Below, piece by piece: positions 52,398 through 60,685 of a stretch of DNA of 64,000 nucleotides. The stretch covers positions 1-64,000 of the forward strand of contig NZ_BMLC01000001.1 in the NCBI RefSeq assembly GCF_014645015.1. Reading direction: 5' to 3'. The first letter of the stretch is position 1, and every line of letters starts with the position of its first letter. The translations under genes were made by a program, and so were the position numbers. Source of the stretch: Salinibacterium xinjiangense. Lineage in GTDB: Bacteria; Actinomycetota; Actinomycetes; Actinomycetales; Microbacteriaceae. The notes under the pieces are model-generated. The model searched no databases. It was not told the DNA's origin and was given only the letters and a program-made list of their open reading frames with translations.

Positions 52398-53117
52398 TCA
52401 CTCCGCCGAGACGAACCAGGGTGGGTGGACCACGACCTTGACTGATGTCAGCTTCCTGACCCGGTCGCGCATCCGGTCGTTGGAAACGCCAACCAACTGC
52501 ACCGATTCGATGGGGAATGGTGCGAGGGCCAGGGCTTCCGCCTCCTGCACATCATCACTGTCGTGCAACCGCTCGAGCATCCGGGTGAGTGAATCCCCCG
52601 TGGCGAAGCGGGTAAGGCTGTGGGCGGCGTCGCCATCGGCGATCACCGACTCCTCACCCAGCGCCTCGACTGTGCTGACCAGGAAGACAAAATCCGATGT
52701 CGTGGCAGCTCGAGCTGCCGGTGACCAGCGAGTCTCGTCACCAGCGCCTTCGCGTAGCTGCTCCCAGAGCGTCGCACTCGGCGTGAGGTAGAACGGGATG
52801 TACTCAGACACCATGCGACCGTCAGAGCACACCCTTGCCGTGCTGCGAAGCTCACGCGTGAGTTCAGTGCTCAGGTCGACAGTCGGCGCCGCATTGGCGA
52901 GGAGGGCTCCCGTCGCGAGAATCCCCTCGAGATTGTTAATGTGCGTGACGTGGTAGACCCGCTGCGCACCAGTGTTGATGGATTTCTTCGACGTCGATAC
53001 TGCAGCGAAGCGTGGTGTTCGTGAACTTGCTCGAACGACCTTGGGTTTTTCTGGAACGGCCTTCGGGAAACAGCTGTCGCACAGCGGAATCTCGAGCCCG
53101 TGGATGCAATCTGGCAC
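52398..53117 (-). CDS. DarT-like (DUF4433) protein with N-terminal zinc-binding motif, 239 aa
   Basis: Residues 4-16 hold CIHGLEIPLCDSC, a C-x-H...C-x2-C cluster likely to bind zinc. From ~residue 53 the sequence recalls DarT/DUF4433 ADP-ribosyltransferases: VYHVTHINNLEGILATGALL (NAD-binding YHxTHxxNL..I...GLL), then SEYIPFYLTPSATLWEQL, where the Y/F-x-P-M/T region follows. DarT modifies thymidine in single-stranded DNA and is normally paired with the macrodomain antitoxin DarG; no macrodomain gene is near. The likeness is moderate, and key residues would need a structural check. GAGAGGA precedes the GTG start. Confidence 0.65.
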   Translation of the reverse strand: MPDCIHGLEIPLCDSCFPKAVPEKPKVVRASSRTPRFAAVSTSKKSINTGAQRVYHVTHINNLEGILATGALLANAAPTVDLSTELTRELRSTARVCSDGRMVSEYIPFYLTPSATLWEQLREGAGDETRWSPAARAATTSDFVFLVSTVEALGEESVIADGDAAHSLTRFATGDSLTRMLERLHDSDDVQEAEALALAPFPIESVQLVGVSNDRMRDRVRKLTSVKVVVHPPWFVSAE

Positions 53118-53199
53118 TGCTGTCCTCTCGAGACATGGTCGGCGTCTCCTCTAACGGTACGGCTATTCGCGAGTGCGGGTCGACCAGCGGCATCGAAAA

Positions 53200-53919
53200 T
53201 CAGCGAATCGACCTGTCAGCGCACGAGTTGAGCTGGCGTGCGATGGATGGCGCGATCAGTTCTGCCCAGGCCGAGTAGGTGCGACCCGTGCCCTCTCGAC
53301 CGGCGATACCGCTGGGAGAAAACGGCACGAAGATCGTGTTGGGCCTCTCCCGGCACAGTTGCCGGGCTTTGTCGTTGAGCGCGGCACCCAGCCTCGCCGC
53401 CCATGGTCGAAAAACTCGAGGGAGGGCAGTCACGGTATCAAGCGGTGGGGTCGCCACGATGAATATCCGCATGTTCGCCGGCCCACGCCCGGTCATCTGA
53501 TCCAGCGCATTTTCGAGCCGTCGACGATAGATCGCGCCGGGAAGAAAAAGGATCGCGTCGACGTCGCCGGGAGTGATGACAACGGCATCCGCCGTCCGCA
53601 GGATGCGTGTCACTCCAAAGGGCAACTCCGCGCTGCCAGAGAGGATGTCATCGGTAACGACGTCTATCGTGATGCCCCGGCCGGTCGCTGTCGAGATTGA
53701 TCGCGCGAGATAACCTCCGAGGGCGTCGTCGTGCGAGCTCATGCCCCAGCCGACGGATATCCCGCCGCCCACCAGCAGGATGCGATCGGGATCCGGTCCA
53801 GGAACCGAAACTGAGCCGGATGACTCCGGGGACGTCAGCGAACGCCACGATAGGTGGGAGTTCGAGAGCCAGTGCAGTGCAAGTGGACGGACGACCGCTT
53901 GGCGGAGCAAATCGGTCAT
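53200..53919 (-). CDS. SGNH-hydrolase-like protein, 239 aa, short paralogue
   Basis: One domain with an SGNH/GDSL-like course: block I RILLVGGGISVGWGMSSHDD, then AVVITPGDVDAILFLPG (in the place of the Gly/Asn blocks) and RTYSAWAELIAPSIARQL at the C-terminus. The canonical GDS is replaced by GIS in block I, and the catalytic DxxH is not evident. It aligns over its whole length with the first ~230 residues of the neighbour at 54052-55248, so the two arose by duplication; this one lacks the GAF domain. Strong AGGAGG site before the ATG. Confidence 0.7.
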   Translation of the reverse strand: MTDLLRQAVVRPLALHWLSNSHLSWRSLTSPESSGSVSVPGPDPDRILLVGGGISVGWGMSSHDDALGGYLARSISTATGRGITIDVVTDDILSGSAELPFGVTRILRTADAVVITPGDVDAILFLPGAIYRRRLENALDQMTGRGPANMRIFIVATPPLDTVTALPRVFRPWAARLGAALNDKARQLCRERPNTIFVPFSPSGIAGREGTGRTYSAWAELIAPSIARQLNSCADRSIR

Positions 53920-54051
53920 TCCCCCACCTCCTTCGGCAATTCATGCGGCTTGGTTCGCCTCAAACGCCAGTATATTACGAGGTGTTCTCAGATTGATATG
54001 CCCAGTTTCGGGGCTACCGCACGCGTGACGATCCCGCACTCAGCCGGGCTG

Positions 54052-55248
54052 TCAGGGGTGTCGCTCCCTGTCTCCGGCTATCGCCTGGATTCTCAATGCG
54101 AGCTTGCGAAGCAAAGCGTGGTCGCGTTCTGAAAACTTCCTGGGCTTCGAATCCAGAAGGCACAGAGCGCCGACCCTCTGCCCATCTACCGATTCGATCC
54201 AATAGCCCGCATAAAATCGTGGACTGCCGATGCGGCGGACCCAGCTCCGATCGCGAAATCGAGGGTCGACCGATAAGTCCTCGATCACGAGGAGCTCGGA
54301 CCGCTGGATCGTGAGCGAACACACACCCTCGGAGCGCGAAAGCTGCCCGGGGTTGATTCCTGCAAAAGATTTGATCCACACGCGGTCGGTGTCGATGAAG
54401 CTCAGCGCCGCAGTGTCTGTTCCGAAGAGGTTTCGAGCCATCTCGACAACGTCGTCGAATCGAGGATTTCTGATGTCGTTGAGCACGCCCATGTCACGAA
54501 GCGCCGCGAGTCGGGCATCCTCGTTGATGGGGCCGTGAATGGCCGACATCCTCCGGCAGGCCGACGCGTTCAGGGCACTGACCATCTGAGGTGCAATGGA
54601 TGATGCCCAGCCCAGGTAGTCTTCACGGTTTACCACGCCGTCGCCGTGCTTGACGATCGGGACCGTGATCGGGGTCACGCGCAGCCCCTCGCACTCTTCG
54701 ATGAGGATAATCACGAAATCGCGTGCTCGTTCAGCTACGGCCCGCGCATACGCTGAGGGATTCGGGATGCCAGCCGAGGCGACCGCCATCCCCATGAGCA
54801 CGAACGCGTGGGGCGCACAACTGTCGAGCAGCCTCACGAGATTGCGTACCTGGGACCTGAAAGATTTCACCGGTAGAAGTTGCAAAGCCTCGATGTCGCC
54901 GAGAACGAGCAACGAGGTATCGTATCGAGTGAGGTCTGCGCGGGAATACATTTCGACGGCGTCGACAATCGACATCTCCGACTTTGCGGCGATATCGACG
55001 TTCACCCCACGTTCGGTCGACTCCGCCAGACGCCGCGCCAGGTTTCCACCCAGAGCGAGATCGTGTGACAGCACTCCGAAGCCGACGGCGATCCCACTGC
55101 CCATGAGCAGTACCCGATCGGCGTTCGGGCCATCCGAATGGACGGAAGGCGAATCGAGCGGAGTGGGCAACTGGCGCCAGCCGTTGCCCGAATATTTCAT
55201 CCAGACATCAGCCAACGGCCGCGCAATTGCATGCACAAGACTGTCCAT
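54052..55248 (-). CDS. SGNH-like domain fused to a GAF domain, 398 aa
   Basis: Residues ~45-230 repeat the SGNH-like domain of the neighbour (RVLLMGSGIAVGFGVLSHDL; SLLVLGDIEALQLLPV; REDYLGWASSIAPQMV), here with Ala where block I should have the nucleophile Ser. Residues ~243-395 form a GAF domain: RLAALRDMGVLNDIRNPRFD, FGTDTAALSFIDTDRVWIKS, GVCSLTIQRSELLVIEDLSV, GYWIESVDGQRVGALCLLDS. GAF domains bind small ligands or tetrapyrroles. The fusion suggests a ligand-sensing protein with a possibly inactive hydrolase fold. GGGGGG lies before the ATG. Confidence 0.75.
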   Translation of the reverse strand: MDSLVHAIARPLADVWMKYSGNGWRQLPTPLDSPSVHSDGPNADRVLLMGSGIAVGFGVLSHDLALGGNLARRLAESTERGVNVDIAAKSEMSIVDAVEMYSRADLTRYDTSLLVLGDIEALQLLPVKSFRSQVRNLVRLLDSCAPHAFVLMGMAVASAGIPNPSAYARAVAERARDFVIILIEECEGLRVTPITVPIVKHGDGVVNREDYLGWASSIAPQMVSALNASACRRMSAIHGPINEDARLAALRDMGVLNDIRNPRFDDVVEMARNLFGTDTAALSFIDTDRVWIKSFAGINPGQLSRSEGVCSLTIQRSELLVIEDLSVDPRFRDRSWVRRIGSPRFYAGYWIESVDGQRVGALCLLDSKPRKFSERDHALLRKLALRIQAIAGDRERHP

Positions 55249-55370
55249 GTATCCCCCCCGGGTTGATAGCGGTTTACCGCGACCTTAAGCGTTCAACGCA
55301 AGCGGGAGCGGCAGTAGAGCCTATCGCGACGCTCAAAGACTGTAAGACATTTCTACAGGGTCGGGCCGAT

Positions 55371-55766
55371 TCAGCGGCCGATGTCACCCTTGCTCTGCGC
55401 GGCCTTCGCTGCCCTGTCGGCTTTGATTCGAGCGTTGTCGTCCTGCACTGCAGCGTGCGTGGCACGCTCGACGACGAGCCACTCGGGTTTTTGCTCCAGC
55501 AGGCTCTTGATCTCTCCCGACGTCATCGTGTCGGGCGCACCGGCCCGGGCGAGCCCGGACGTTGAGATGCCCAGTTTGCGCGCGACCTCATGGCGGGGAT
55601 GCGGGCCATTCTTGCGCAGCTCGATGAGCCATTCCGGCGGAGTGGACTGCAGTTCAGCGAACTGGCCGCGAGTGACCTCGCCCTCCTGGAACTCGACGGG
55701 GGTCGCCGGCAGGAAAATTCCGAGCTTCTTTGCCGCAGTAGCGGGCTTCATGGTCTGGTCTGGCAC
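55371..55766 (-). CDS. DUF5997 family protein, 131 aa
   Basis: Small actinobacterial protein: KPATAAKKLGIFLPATPVEF, STPPEWLIELRKNGPHPRHE, VARKLGISTSGLARAGAPDT, LLEQKPEWLVVERATHAAV. The middle resembles a helix-turn-helix, so it may be a DNA-binding protein, but no function is established. The GTG at 55766 follows TACCCT by six bases; ATG 55751 is the alternative. Divergent from the LysR-substrate-domain gene, with overlapping -10 boxes. Confidence 0.78.
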   Translation of the reverse strand: MPDQTMKPATAAKKLGIFLPATPVEFQEGEVTRGQFAELQSTPPEWLIELRKNGPHPRHEVARKLGISTSGLARAGAPDTMTSGEIKSLLEQKPEWLVVERATHAAVQDDNARIKADRAAKAAQSKGDIGR

Positions 55767-55788
55767 AGTGCAAGGGTAGCCTGTGGCA
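55767..55788. promoter_or_regulatory. Overlapping divergent -10 boxes, second example
   Basis: AGGGTAGCCT (55773-55782) contains TAGCCT rightward and, on the other strand, TACCCT leftward, sharing the central TA. Each box ends exactly six bases before a start codon: ATG 55789 rightward, GTG 55766 leftward. Confidence 0.62.
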
Positions 55789-56436
55789 ATGGTCCAGCCT
55801 GCGAATCCTGTCTACGGGGCCACCCTGAGGGTGGCATTCGTGGTCGGGGTCACCCCCGGCAAGTGGGCGAAAGTGTGGGCGGAACGACTGCCTCGCACCT
55901 ACCTGGAACTGACCGCATCGACCACGGCGCAGTCACGGGCTGCGCTCGACGGCGGCTCTGTCGACGCCGCATTATTGAGGATGCCCGTCACGGGTGACCA
56001 CCTGTCGAGCATCCCTCTTTACGTCGAGCTTCCCGTCGTCGTCGTGCCCAAGGATCACGCCATCGAGGCGATGGATGTCGTGACCATGGGCGATCTCGAT
56101 GCCGAGAATGTGCTGTCGAATGACGTGCAAGATGCCGACTGGGCACCCATTGTCGAGTTGGTTGCGACCGGTGCCGGCGTTGCCGTCATGCCGCAATCGG
56201 TCGCGAGAGCACTCAGCCGGCGGGACGTGGTCGCTCGGCCCGTCTCCGATGGCCCTCAGAGCCGGATCGCTCTTGCGTGGCTCTCGACCAACGACAGCCC
56301 GCTGGTCGAGGAGTTCATCGGGATCGTGAGAGGCCGAACCGCGAACAGTTCGCGCGGAGTGCAGCCTCCTACGGAAAAGAAGTCGAAGCCCGCCAAGCCC
56401 CGGACGCCCGATCGTCGACCGGGTCGCCGACGCTAG
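55789..56436 (+). CDS. LysR-type substrate-binding domain protein without HTH, 215 aa
   Basis: Type 2 periplasmic-binding fold as in the effector half of LysR regulators: ATLRVAFVVGVTPGKWAKVW, DGGSVDAALLRMPV, YVELPVVVVPKDHAIEAMDV, LVATGAGVAVMPQSVARALS. There is no N-terminal helix-turn-helix and no signal peptide, so it can bind a ligand but not DNA by itself. The C-terminal tail is strongly basic (KKSKPAKPRTPDRRPGRRR). Its fixed partner may be the divergent DUF5997 protein, which has an HTH-like middle; this is inference. Confidence 0.78.
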   Translation: MVQPANPVYGATLRVAFVVGVTPGKWAKVWAERLPRTYLELTASTTAQSRAALDGGSVDAALLRMPVTGDHLSSIPLYVELPVVVVPKDHAIEAMDVVTMGDLDAENVLSNDVQDADWAPIVELVATGAGVAVMPQSVARALSRRDVVARPVSDGPQSRIALAWLSTNDSPLVEEFIGIVRGRTANSSRGVQPPTEKKSKPAKPRTPDRRPGRRR

Positions 56437-57845
56437 TCGTCGTGCGCGATGACCAGCGACTCGATCTCACGCATCACCATGACTGCGAGATCTTCAAGGG
56501 TAGCCAGAGCGTCGGCATCGATCGTGCGCGGGTTGACATCCAGTACGCAGAGGGTGCCGATCGCTGTGTTGTCCGCGGTGAGTATGGGCACGCCTGCGTA
56601 GAACCTGAAGCTCTCCGCATCGGATCCATTCGGCGTCATGAGGGGATTCTGCGCCGAACGCAGGTCGATCGTGGCATCCTCTATCACCCAGGGCGTCGAC
56701 TGGATGAGGGCGGGCGCGTTGGCTGCGGCATCCATTCCGATGCTCGTGACATCGAGGTCGTGCCGTGACGTGAACCACACGCGGTCATGACCAGCAATGC
56801 TCACCATGGCAAGGGGGACCGAGTTGATCCTCGCCGCCATCGCCGTGATGCGGTCGAAAGCTTCGTCGGGAAGCGGCCCGGGAAGAGCGATGCTGACCGG
56901 TACCGGAGGTGACCTGTGCCGGCCCGACTCGGTGAACGAGAACTGGCCCATCGCGACGGCGACATCGTGGATGTCCGGGCGATCGCCCGGCTCCCGGGAG
57001 GTCATGGCCCGCAGCAGAATCCGCCACTCGTCCGGAACGAAATCAGGGATCTCGGGGTCGTTGATCAGCCGCACCATCGCGGAGTGCTGAGGGGGGCCGG
57101 GAAAGGCGAGTTGCGCAGTGAGGCATTGCAGGATCACGAGTCCCAGCGAGTACACGTCGCTGGCGGGCCCTACCTCTTCGCCCCTGGCCTGCTCCGGGCT
57201 GAGGTAGGCGACCGTGCCCGTGACGAAATCCTCATCCGGAATCGCCTGGGCATTGCCGATCGACGCGATGCCGAAGTCACCCAGTTTCGAATTGACTGTG
57301 AGCCCGTCGTTGGTCACGGCGATGAGGATGTTTGCTGGCTTGACATCCCGATGCACGATGCCCAGGTCGTGCACGTATTCGAGTGCGGTAGCGACCCAGT
57401 ATCCAACCTGTGCAACCTGGCGATTGCGCAGCGGTCCGGAATCGAGCCGACGTTTAAGGTCGGTGCCCTCGACGAGTTCCATCACGAAGTAGATGCGCGG
57501 CCTGACGGGATCGGTGCGGTCGACGGCGGCATCGAGCAGGGTGACGAGGTTCGGGTGGTTCAGGCGCGCAAGCACATCGACTTCGATTTCCTGTCGGCGG
57601 AAATCGCTCTCGGCGGTGGCGGCCGCCCTGAACAGCTTGACCGCGACGTCCCGGCCGAGGAATTCATCTCGCGCCCTGAAGACGTCAGCCATTCCCCCGC
57701 GGGCGATGAGAGACAGCGGCGTGTAGCGGCGTCGCAGGCGAGCGGGCCATTCGAAATCGTCACTTGTCGCAGAGGCCTCTGTTGCAGAGCTGTTTGCCTC
57801 AGGGTCGTTTGCCGCAGTGTTGTCTGTTGCCGAGTCGTTTGTCAC
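56433..57845 (-). CDS. Serine/threonine protein kinase with C-terminal GAF domain, 470 aa
   Basis: PknB-like kinase domain (residues ~38-300): LIARGGMADVFRARDEFLGR (P-loop), VAVKLFRA (Lys), GIVHRDVKPANILIAV (catalytic loop), KLGDFGIASIGNAQ (DFG) and YLSPEQARGEEVGPASDVYS. Instead of a membrane helix and PASTA repeats, a GAF domain follows from ~325: ITAMAARINSVPLAMVSIAG, TPWVIEDATIDLRSAQNPLM and VPILTADNTAIGTLCVLDVN. It is therefore a cytoplasmic kinase, probably gated by a small ligand or redox state. GTG start with GGAGG. It ends by sharing CTAG with the converging gene. Confidence 0.9.
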   Translation of the reverse strand: MTNDSATDNTAANDPEANSSATEASATSDDFEWPARLRRRYTPLSLIARGGMADVFRARDEFLGRDVAVKLFRAAATAESDFRRQEIEVDVLARLNHPNLVTLLDAAVDRTDPVRPRIYFVMELVEGTDLKRRLDSGPLRNRQVAQVGYWVATALEYVHDLGIVHRDVKPANILIAVTNDGLTVNSKLGDFGIASIGNAQAIPDEDFVTGTVAYLSPEQARGEEVGPASDVYSLGLVILQCLTAQLAFPGPPQHSAMVRLINDPEIPDFVPDEWRILLRAMTSREPGDRPDIHDVAVAMGQFSFTESGRHRSPPVPVSIALPGPLPDEAFDRITAMAARINSVPLAMVSIAGHDRVWFTSRHDLDVTSIGMDAAANAPALIQSTPWVIEDATIDLRSAQNPLMTPNGSDAESFRFYAGVPILTADNTAIGTLCVLDVNPRTIDADALATLEDLAVMVMREIESLVIAHDD

Positions 57846-57983
57846 TGGCCCTCCCCATTCTGCTCCGTCGACAGGTGCCTGATCACAGAATAGGGATCCG
57901 TACGACTATCGCCGGGGGGATTACGGTGAACGTCCTGTTCACGATAAAGGGAGCAAACCGGGCGAGCAGTACAGTGGATCGAG

Positions 57984-59402
57984 ATGTCATTCACGCGACG
58001 CAGCTTCATCATCAGCGCCGGGGCCGGTGCGTCGCTGCTCGTGCTCACCGCCTGTACCGACACGCCACCCTCTCCCACACCTGCGCCCACGCCGACCCCG
58101 ACCAGCTCAGTGCCGACTCCGACCAGCCTGCAGCGCAGCAACTGGTCAAACGATCCCCTCGCCATGGGCGCGGTGAGCTTCCTGCCGCCGGGGGCGACAC
58201 CTCTGCACCGTGAGAATCTCGCCCAGAACGTCATCGACAGGGTGTTCTTCGCCGGTGAGGCGACGGCCGATGAACCCTCCACCGTCCGGGGAGCACGGAG
58301 TTCGGGCGCCAGGGCCGCCGGCGAAGTGTTCGCGCTCGTCGGTGAGGGTGAACGTATTGCCGTGATCGGTGCCGGCGCGGCCGGTGCCGAGTGCGCACGA
58401 CGACTGTCAGCGTTCGGCATCGACGTCGTCGTGCTCGAGGCACGCGACCGCACCGGTGGGCGCATCCACAGCACGAAGGCCGAAGAAGGCCAGTTCAGCG
58501 AGCTGGGCGCCTGGCGGCTCGGTCTCGACAGCGATGCCGAGATCATCGCGGCCCTCGAACGACTCGATGTCGCCAGGAGCGCGACCACTGGTCCCGACCT
58601 CATGCGCGATCCTGACAGTGGCGCCGAGGTTCTGACGCCCGCAGGCATTACCCCAACCAACACGGCCGGGGCTCGTGCCGTCAGCACCGCCGTCGAGTGG
58701 GCCGTCATGCAGGTCGCAGACTCCACCCTCGCCGATGCTCTCGACACTTCGGGCGCTCGCAGCACCGCGGCCGCTGCGAACCAGGGCGACCTCGTGGGTG
58801 AGGCTCTGCTTGAGCAGTACCTGCGCGGGCTTGCTGTCGAGACGGGGGCTGAGGCATCCGCTCTCTCTGCATGGTTCACTCCCCCGCAGGTGCCAGAAGA
58901 ACGCGCGCTGGTCACCGGGGCGTTCGTCACACTCGTCGATGACGATCTGGAGGGGATCGAGACCTTCCTGTCGACGGCCGTGCTGGGAATCTCGTACGAC
59001 GACGACCGGGTCAGCCTGCGGCTCGGCACGGGCGAGTCGCTCAGCGTCGACAGGGTCGTCGTCACGGTGCCGCTCGGTGTGCTGAAGGCATCCGCCATTA
59101 CATTCTCGCCACTGCTGCCGTTCGGTCACCGCGCTGCCATCAACGCGATCTCCGTCGGCGCAATCGAATTGGTGAAGGTGACATTCGACGAACCCTTCTG
59201 GACAACGGATGCCACCACCTGGGGCCTCGTCGGAACCGACGAGCTCATCACCAGCTGGGTCAACCTGCTGCCGGTCACCGGCGAGGCGGCGCTGGTCGGC
59301 GTGGTGGGTGGCGACGCCGCGATCGCGCTTGCAGGGCTCACCGAAAACGAACTCGCGGAGCTGGTCAGTTCGAGCCTGGAGCCGTTCGCCGATAACGCGT
59401 GA
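57984..59402 (+). CDS. Lipoprotein flavin amine oxidase with rearranged domain order, 472 aa
   Basis: Signal with RR and a lipobox (TRRSFIISAGAGASLLVLTAC, Cys24), so it is a Tat-exported lipoprotein. Residues ~52-113 (NDPLAMGAVSFLPPGATPLH, RVFFAGEATADEPSTVRGAR, SSGARAAGEV) correspond to what is normally the C-terminal FAD-binding end of amine oxidases. Only then comes the usual N-terminal FAD motif ERIAVIGAGAAGAECARRLS and EARDRTGGRIHS. The chain ends at ELAELVSSSLEPFADNA, just where the missing C-terminal part would normally follow. I read this as a circular permutation. Substrate unknown. TACAGT lies 8 bases before the ATG. Confidence 0.82.
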   Translation: MSFTRRSFIISAGAGASLLVLTACTDTPPSPTPAPTPTPTSSVPTPTSLQRSNWSNDPLAMGAVSFLPPGATPLHRENLAQNVIDRVFFAGEATADEPSTVRGARSSGARAAGEVFALVGEGERIAVIGAGAAGAECARRLSAFGIDVVVLEARDRTGGRIHSTKAEEGQFSELGAWRLGLDSDAEIIAALERLDVARSATTGPDLMRDPDSGAEVLTPAGITPTNTAGARAVSTAVEWAVMQVADSTLADALDTSGARSTAAAANQGDLVGEALLEQYLRGLAVETGAEASALSAWFTPPQVPEERALVTGAFVTLVDDDLEGIETFLSTAVLGISYDDDRVSLRLGTGESLSVDRVVVTVPLGVLKASAITFSPLLPFGHRAAINAISVGAIELVKVTFDEPFWTTDATTWGLVGTDELITSWVNLLPVTGEAALVGVVGGDAAIALAGLTENELAELVSSSLEPFADNA

Positions 59403-60045
59403 GGGCCACGACGGCGAGACCTACGACGGCGAAGACCAGCAGGGCCAGCCCAGACAGCCTGATGAATTCCAGTGGGCCGCTGAGTTGCCCCGGATCGAGG
59501 AAATAATAGGGAAACCAGCCTACGGTCGCGCCACGCAGCATCGTCAGCCCACCCCACGTCAGTGTGTAGCCCAGCACGAAGACGATGGTGCGCCAGGCTG
59601 CGCGACCCCGGCCGGGCGACAGGAACCATTCCAGGACGGCGAGCGGTGGTAGCCAGAAGTGCAGCACCAGGTCGGAGGTCGGCACGTCGATGGGGACGGT
59701 GTTCGACCCGGCCTGCTGCACGATAAGGGCGAACACGATGCCCGCGGTCACTGTGCAGGTCAGGATGCAGGCTCGCATGGCCGTCAGCCACACCGGATCC
59801 CGATCAGACCGCAAAGCCACCGCTCCGGCGAGGACTGTCACTATCGTGAAGGCGATGTTGCTCTGGATGGTGAGGTAGGCGTAGTAGTTGTTCGGGGTGA
59901 ATGTCGCCGACCCGAGGCCCCAGTTGTAGCGCGAGATGAGTGCCATCGCACAGGTCACCGCCAGGGCGAGCCTGACGGCCCCGACGATCGACCGAGGGCG
60001 TAGGTCCCTGACCGTCGGGGGCAGCAGTTTGGCGACATTCAGCAC
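59365..60045 (-). CDS. Pr6Pr family membrane protein, 226 aa
   Basis: Six hydrophobic segments and the family pattern: YYAYLTIQSNIAFTIVTVLA, DLVLHFWLPPLAVLEWFLSP (HxxxP), TIVFVLGYTLTWGGLTMLRG and WFPYYFLDPGQLSGPLEFIR. This matches the Pr6Pr/FAR-17a-AIG1-like group of six-helix integral membrane proteins, of unknown role in bacteria. GTG start without a clear ribosome binding site. Its end overlaps the amine oxidase end antisense by 38 bases. Confidence 0.82.
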   Translation of the reverse strand: MLNVAKLLPPTVRDLRPRSIVGAVRLALAVTCAMALISRYNWGLGSATFTPNNYYAYLTIQSNIAFTIVTVLAGAVALRSDRDPVWLTAMRACILTCTVTAGIVFALIVQQAGSNTVPIDVPTSDLVLHFWLPPLAVLEWFLSPGRGRAAWRTIVFVLGYTLTWGGLTMLRGATVGWFPYYFLDPGQLSGPLEFIRLSGLALLVFAVVGLAVVALTRYRRTAPGSN

Positions 60046-60136
60046 GGTGAAGAGGGGTCAACCGCAGGGATCTACCGACGGAAAACGCATGAATCGAGAC
60101 TACGCCCCCCGGTTGGACCCTTCGGCAACGGCATAT

Positions 60137-60592
60137 CTAGTTGGCTATGGTGCCTCGCCAGGCGCCGTCGGCAGAGCCCTCGGTTTCGATGTACTTCTTG
60201 AAGTTCTCGAGTTCGTGCTTGACAGCGCTGTCGGGGATGTTGAGCGCGGCGCCGGCTTTTTCGACGAGTCCACTCGGGTCCCAGTCGATCTGCACGGCCA
60301 CTCGGGACGACGTGTCGCTGAGCTTGTGGAACGTCACGACTCCGGCGTGGTTTACCTCGCCGCCGGTGCTCGTCCAGGCGATGCGGTCATCCGGAAGCTG
60401 CTCACTGATCACCGTGTCGAACTCGCGGGTGTTGCCTGCGATGCTCACGACCCAGTGGTTGTGCTTGTCGTCCTGCTGGGTGATCGATTCGACGACGCTC
60501 AGAAACTTCGAAAACTCTTCAAACTGGGTCCACTGGTTGTACGAGATGTTCACGGGAACACTAACGTCGATCGTCTGCAGCACTTGTGCCAT
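60137..60592 (-). CDS. SRPBCC (polyketide cyclase-like) family protein, 151 aa
   Basis: START/Bet v1-like fold of the SRPBCC type: VLQTIDVSVPVNISYNQWTQ, FEEFSKFLSVVESITQQDDK, HWVVSIAGNTREFDTVISEQ, RIAWTSTGGEVNHAGVVTFH and the final helix VKHELENFKKYIETEGSADG. Such proteins bind hydrophobic ligands or act in stress; ligand unknown. AAGGAG lies 8 bases before the ATG. Confidence 0.85.
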   Translation of the reverse strand: MAQVLQTIDVSVPVNISYNQWTQFEEFSKFLSVVESITQQDDKHNHWVVSIAGNTREFDTVISEQLPDDRIAWTSTGGEVNHAGVVTFHKLSDTSSRVAVQIDWDPSGLVEKAGAALNIPDSAVKHELENFKKYIETEGSADGAWRGTIAN

Positions 60593-60685
60593 TGTGGGGC
60601 TCCTTAAGTCGTTGCGTGGTTGTCATTCCACGTTAGGCACAATGGCGAATGGATGCCCCGGGGTTGATCCCCGGGCCGACGGCGG

